Of a stretch of DNA of 64,000 bases, positions 61,006 through 64,000 are shown in pieces; positions within the stretch are counted from its first letter, which is position 1; every line of letters starts with the position of its first letter. The DNA comes from Margaritifera margaritifera (Eukaryota; Mollusca; Bivalvia; Unionida; Margaritiferidae): the NCBI GenBank assembly GCA_029931535.1, contig JAQPZY010001561.1, positions 3,899,001 to 3,963,000 on the forward strand, read 5' to 3'. The notes under the pieces are model-generated. The model had not been told where the DNA came from, did not search any database, and was given only the letters and a program-made list of their open reading frames with translations. A program made the translations under genes and the position numbers.

Positions 61006-61405
61006 ATGACTTCAACACCGAGTGATGAACCCACTGCAGACCTCAAGTTGAAAGAATACAAATTTTCCGTGGTCTTGCCTGACTATTGTGTGTGCCAGTC
61101 GATTGAACACGTTCAAAAAATGGCCTGAATGGAATGGATTACCCACTTCCAGTTCTTTAGCCAGAGCAGGATTTGTCTACTTTGGTCAGGGAAGCGAAGT
61201 GCAATGTTTCAGTTGTGGTGTAACCATTCGCATGGACCCTAAAAATTCAGCTATCCTGGAACATGTCAGATGGGTTCCAAACTGTGCTTACCTTTCTTTG
61301 GCGTTTCCACCGATTACATTACAGTACTTTGCGGATGGTACAGTCGACAGGTATAAAAAGGAACCACTTATAGGCCTAACCATTCATTCTGACTTTCAAC
61401 GTTGA
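61006..61405 (+). pseudogene. BIR-domain (IAP-like) protein 1, frameshifted
   Basis: The ATG at 61006 opens a short leader (KLKEYKFSVVLPDYC), then the frame shifts near 61088 into the BIR domain: RLNTFKKWPEW, LARAGFVYFGQG, CFSCGV and HVRWVPNC. The zinc ligands CxxC, H and HX6C are present. However, the spacing between the second Cys and the His is 15 rather than the 16 of its neighbour, and the conserved Trp of the WE/WD motif is lost. It begins 27 bases after the polymerase stop. BIR proteins bind caspases or their regulators and block apoptosis. No RING domain follows. It looks like a decaying duplicate of the gene at 61431. Confidence 0.8.
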
Positions 61406-61430
61406 CCGAGCAAGATGAATAAGAATACTC

Positions 61431-61988
61431 ATGCCACCCCACCCACCAAGGGAGAAATCTAGTGTGAACTCCAAGTGCCATCACGACTTGGAGTGCGATG
61501 CAGTGCCATGCGAGGAGACGGATTCCGTACGCTTTGGCATCAGCGATTCACACGATCAGACGGATGCCGTACGCGTTGACATCAGCGATGCAGCACGACC
61601 TCACCGTCCCTCTAACGATGCAGGACGACCTTTACTCTTTATTAAACGTACACATGAATATCATACCTATAGGAGTAAAGAATTGACGATACCTGTGGCT
61701 TTGCCTAGCTATTCCAAGTTTGAAAAGCGACTCCAGACGTTCCAAGACAAGTGGCCTAAATATCTACTACAAGCAACTACTGCCAAAGCTTTAGCCAGAT
61801 CTGGATTTATCTACTTGGGAGAAGGAGATAAAGCTCAGTGTTTCAGTTGCGGTGTGAGACTTCACCAATGGGAGCCTACCGACTCAGCTTACATTGAACA
61901 TGCCAGATGGTCTCCGCACTGTCAGTTCTTACCTTTAGTGGCCTTAGAAGAGTACAGGTACGATGAGACGGATGACAAGAAGAAGTAA
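61431..61988 (+). CDS. BIR-domain (IAP-like) protein 2, intact
   Basis: A 185-codon intact frame starting 25 bases after the previous stop. Residues 1-90 are a low-complexity leader with a repeated DSVRFGISDSHDQTD / DAVRVDISDAARP element. Residues of about 96-165 form one BIR domain: FEKRLQTFQDKWP, ALARSGFIYLGEGDKAQCFS, CGVRLHQWEP and HARWSPHC. The CxxC...H...HX6C-type zinc ligands and the Trp of QWEP are complete. No RING, CARD or second BIR is present. Single-BIR proteins of DNA viruses of invertebrates are known inhibitors of apoptosis, so delaying host cell death is the likely role, by family. The donor is probably a host IAP gene, now intronless. Confidence 0.9.
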   Translation: MPPHPPREKSSVNSKCHHDLECDAVPCEETDSVRFGISDSHDQTDAVRVDISDAARPHRPSNDAGRPLLFIKRTHEYHTYRSKELTIPVALPSYSKFEKRLQTFQDKWPKYLLQATTAKALARSGFIYLGEGDKAQCFSCGVRLHQWEPTDSAYIEHARWSPHCQFLPLVALEEYRYDETDDKKK

Positions 61989-61989
61989 C

Positions 61990-62505
61990 ATGTCGGATGA
62001 TACTTTACAAGAATACATTCGTGGTTTACCTTTGGAGCTGCGAGAACGCATTTACCAGTATTTACCAAGCTTAGAAGACCGCATTCGTGATTTGCCTTTG
62101 AAGTTGCGAGAACGCATTTACGGAGAGTTTGTCCAGATCCAAGTGAAACGCAAACTCAAATTCATTCCTCGATTTGCACACTACCGCGACTTCCACCGTA
62201 TCAGAAGTCTGATTCTGAAGAGAAACTATCACAGCTATCGTGAAGAAAACAAAAGAGAGTTACTTCTTTCCAAGTCGGATACTTTACAAGAACACATTCG
62301 TGGTTTACCTTTGGAGCTGCGAGAACGCATTTACCAAGAGTTGGTCCCGATAGAAGTGAAACGCAAACTCAAAGTCATTCCTCGATCTGTAAACTATGCT
62401 TACTTCCAAAGTATGAGAAGACTGATTTTGGGAAGGTTTTATCGCTGGCACCTTGGAGAAGACTTTCACAAAAGATACTGTAACGTAATGCATATGTACA
62501 TGTAT
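61990..62505 (+). CDS. Repeated F-box-like protein, 3' end replaced by LTR sequence
   Basis: The ATG at 61990 follows the upstream stop by one base; an in-frame ATG at 61963 would overlap it. The motif IRGLPLELRERIYQ occurs at residues of about 10 and 103, with IRDLPLKLRERIYG at about 32. Copies 2 and 3 are each followed by a similar basic segment (VKRKLKFIPR / VKRKLKVIPR, then RSLIL / RRLIL), so the protein is an internal duplication of about 70 residues. The LPxELRExIY pattern resembles the first helix of F-box domains, which would suggest SCF ubiquitin ligase recruitment; this is tentative. Codon 164 onward (CNVMHMYMY, stop) comes from the Gypsy LTR that begins at 62479, so the natural C-terminus is lost. 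Confidence 0.75.
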
Positions 62506-62668
62506 TAGTCCAGTTCACAGTAAGGTCGTATGAGTTATTTCCCTTATTACTGTTGTACTCTCTTTTTGAAAACATAGAATGGTGCAACATGTGCTACAGC
62601 AGAGTGATTAAACGTGTTTGAGTACAGCCCTGTCTTAAGTATTGAATTTGTCCTAGAAAGACGTTACA
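62479..62668 (+). mobile_element. 5' LTR of a Ty3/Gypsy retrotransposon (190 bp)
   Basis: The LTR starts TGTAACGT and ends ACGTTACA, perfect 8-bp inverted ends with the canonical TG...CA. The primer-binding site follows at once. The preceding bases GATAC (62474-62478) are the expected 5-bp target duplication, whose partner would be after the 3' LTR outside the window. Confidence 0.88.
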
Positions 62669-62680
62669 TGGTGTCAGAAG
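62669..62680 (+). promoter_or_regulatory. Primer-binding site, tRNA-Leu
   Basis: TGGTGTCAGAAG directly follows the LTR and is complementary to the 3' end of an animal tRNA-Leu (CAA type, ending CTTCTGACA plus CCA). This primer is common among metazoan Gypsy elements. Confidence 0.85.
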
Positions 62681-62681
62681 G

Positions 62682-64000
62682 ATGGCAACTTCGCCTACAT
62701 CGTCAATACCTTTTCGGCCGAAACTGGAGCTTCGGGGAAATTTATCTGCGAACTGGAAAAAATTCAAAAGAGTCTGGGTGAACTATGAAGTAGCTACGGG
62801 GCTGGCAGAAAAAGCGCCAAAACTGAGAATAGCCACTCTTCTCACGTGTTTAGGGCCAGACGCCATAGAACTGTTCGATACTTTCACATTTGAGAATGAT
62901 GGAGACAAAGATAAACCTGACAAAGTTCTTGAAAAATTTGAAAAGTACTGTATAGGAGAAACAAACGAAACATATGAACGGTACAATTTCAATTGTCGAC
63001 AACAGGAAGCAGGCGAGAGCATTGATGCCTACGTCGCTGCGCTAAGGTCACTAGCACAAACGTGTAATTATAGTGATTTAGAAGACAGTCTATTGCGAGA
63101 CCGAATGGTAATTGGAATAAGAGACAACAGCACCAGGAGAAAACTGTTGCAAGACAAGAAGTTAACCTTAAGAACTTGCATAGATATTTGTCGAGCAAAC
63201 GAAAAAACGCAAGAACAGATGAAAGCTATGAATCAGGAAGAAGTGTCTGCATTAGCTCAAAGGAAGAGTGAAAAGTCAAAAAAGCAAAGTCAACTGCAAA
63301 GAGAGTGTGACTACTGCGGGAAAAAACATGAAGTAAAGAAAGAGGCTTACCCGGCCGTGGGGAAAATGTGTGCAAAGTGTGGGTTAAAGAACCATTTTGC
63401 AGTAAAGTGCAAGCAGAAAACTCCAAAATGGAAAGCACACAAAAAGAAATACAAGCGGAGAGAAGGGGTAAAGGTTATAGATGATGATTCAAGTCTTGAC
63501 AGTGATAGTGATGAATTTGTATTGACAGTCAAAGAAGTGAATGGGATAGAAACATACCCAAAGAAATTGTTTGCCAAAATGACTTTAGGAGAGAGTCAGG
63601 TAAATTTCCAGTTAGACTGTGGCTCAACAGTTAACATAATCTCTGAAACAGATTATAAGACAGTATGCCATGATGACAAACTGAAGCACCTGGAAAAGAA
63701 CAATGTGACACTTGTTATGTATAACAACAGTGAAACAAGAGCCTTGGGTAAAAGAAAATTACATATTACGAATCCAAAGAATAAGAAAGTTTACATCTTA
63801 GAGTTTGTAATTGTACAAGGGAAGGCAAGACCCCTACTTGGAGCCCAAGCAGTGCAGAAAATGAAACTTATTACTGTAAATAAGCAACATATCATGGCTG
63901 TAGAGACAACACAAAACCTCATACAGGAATATGAAGACATATTCAGTGGAGAAGGTCTCTTGGAAGGAGAACTCCACCTTGAACTGACAGAACAAGCCAA
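62682..64000 (+). CDS. gag-pol: Gypsy gag-protease(-RT) polyprotein, open to the window edge
   Basis: An uninterrupted frame of 439 codons begins at the ATG two bases after the primer-binding site and runs off the end. Residues of about 1-180 are a Gypsy capsid-like Gag (RPKLELRGNLSANWKKF, ESIDAYVAALRSLAQTC). Around residue 208 there is a Cys/His region: a degenerate CDYCGKKHE... half whose usual CPA reads YPA, then a good knuckle, CAKCGLKNHFAVKC. A basic stretch and an acidic DDDSSLDSDSDE linker follow. The aspartic protease has the active site LDCGSTVNII (DCG in place of DSG or DTG) and the second strand RPLLGAQAVQKMKL. The last residues, YEDIFSGEGLLEGELHLELT, begin the reverse transcriptase. 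Gag and Pol are in one frame here. Confidence 0.92.
   Translation, partial: MATSPTSSIPFRPKLELRGNLSANWKKFKRVWVNYEVATGLAEKAPKLRIATLLTCLGPDAIELFDTFTFENDGDKDKPDKVLEKFEKYCIGETNETYERYNFNCRQQEAGESIDAYVAALRSLAQTCNYSDLEDSLLRDRMVIGIRDNSTRRKLLQDKKLTLRTCIDICRANEKTQEQMKAMNQEEVSALAQRKSEKSKKQSQLQRECDYCGKKHEVKKEAYPAVGKMCAKCGLKNHFAVKCKQKTPKWKAHKKKYKRREGVKVIDDDSSLDSDSDEFVLTVKEVNGIETYPKKLFAKMTLGESQVNFQLDCGSTVNIISETDYKTVCHDDKLKHLEKNNVTLVMYNNSETRALGKRKLHITNPKNKKVYILEFVIVQGKARPLLGAQAVQKMKLITVNKQHIMAVETTQNLIQEYEDIFSGEGLLEGELHLELTEQA

Larger units (their letters stand above)
54898..62478. mobile_element. Polinton/Maverick- or adintovirus-like element (partial, inactivated)
   Basis: A gene-dense, intronless block with a protein-primed polymerase, two BIR genes, a zinc-knuckle gene and small basic proteins on both strands. 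Base composition and CpG content are clearly higher than in the flanking host DNA. Polymerases of this class outside mitochondria and phages point to Polintons or adintoviruses. Integrase, capsid, ATPase and protease genes and terminal inverted repeats are not in the window. The left boundary is not defined and the right side is interrupted by the Gypsy element, so other genes may lie beyond 64,000. Confidence 0.75.

Overview
The window looks like nuclear DNA from a lophotrochozoan animal, most probably a bivalve mollusc. It is AT-rich, has long introns with consensus GT-AG sites, and is packed with tRNA-derived SINEs, short TIR elements and dozens of minisatellite arrays. It also carries a Polinton/adintovirus-like insertion and a Gypsy retrotransposon. 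The species call is inference; the animal call is firm.

Left two thirds (about 1-40,030): a single host gene on the minus strand, an RCC1-and-BTB protein (RCBTB1/RCBTB2 type). Nine coding exons could be placed, and their phases and splice sites all agree. Together they give 366 codons covering the RCC1 propeller. The BTB/BACK exons must lie left of position 1. The eight introns inside the window, about 0.9-7.2 kb each for the shorter ones and longer for the rest, are made almost wholly of repeats. These include arrays of 32-47 bp units, degenerate blocks of about 145-150 bp units, a five-copy TA-flanked MITE family, SINEs, two near-identical 650-bp elements, and three DNA transposons that have landed inside minisatellite arrays (one an internally deleted hAT).

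40,030-54,600: gene-poor flank. It holds more arrays, SINEs, a 1.9-kb foldback palindrome, a 148-bp foldback, and broken transposase genes of the hAT, pogo/Tigger and MULE-like types.

54,900-62,478: a compact, visibly more GC- and CpG-rich virus-like block. From left to right it has a 76-aa basic protein (-), a 194-aa coiled-coil protein (+), a CCHC zinc-knuckle protein (-, one stop), a protein-primed family B DNA polymerase (+, broken by several frameshifts and stops), a damaged BIR gene, an intact BIR gene, and a protein with repeated F-box-like motifs. The last four are separated by only 1-30 bases. The 76-aa and 194-aa genes are divergent, have TATA boxes, and both end in a sequence matching the replication-dependent histone mRNA 3' stem-loop, with a purine-rich downstream element. 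Neither protein is a histone. This is the most unusual signal in the window: a selfish or viral element that appears to use histone-type 3' end processing, and so possibly S-phase expression.

62,479-64,000: the 5' end of a Ty3/Gypsy retrotransposon (190-bp LTR, tRNA-Leu primer-binding site, open gag-protease frame running off the window). It has inserted into the last gene of the virus-like block and cut off its original C-terminus.
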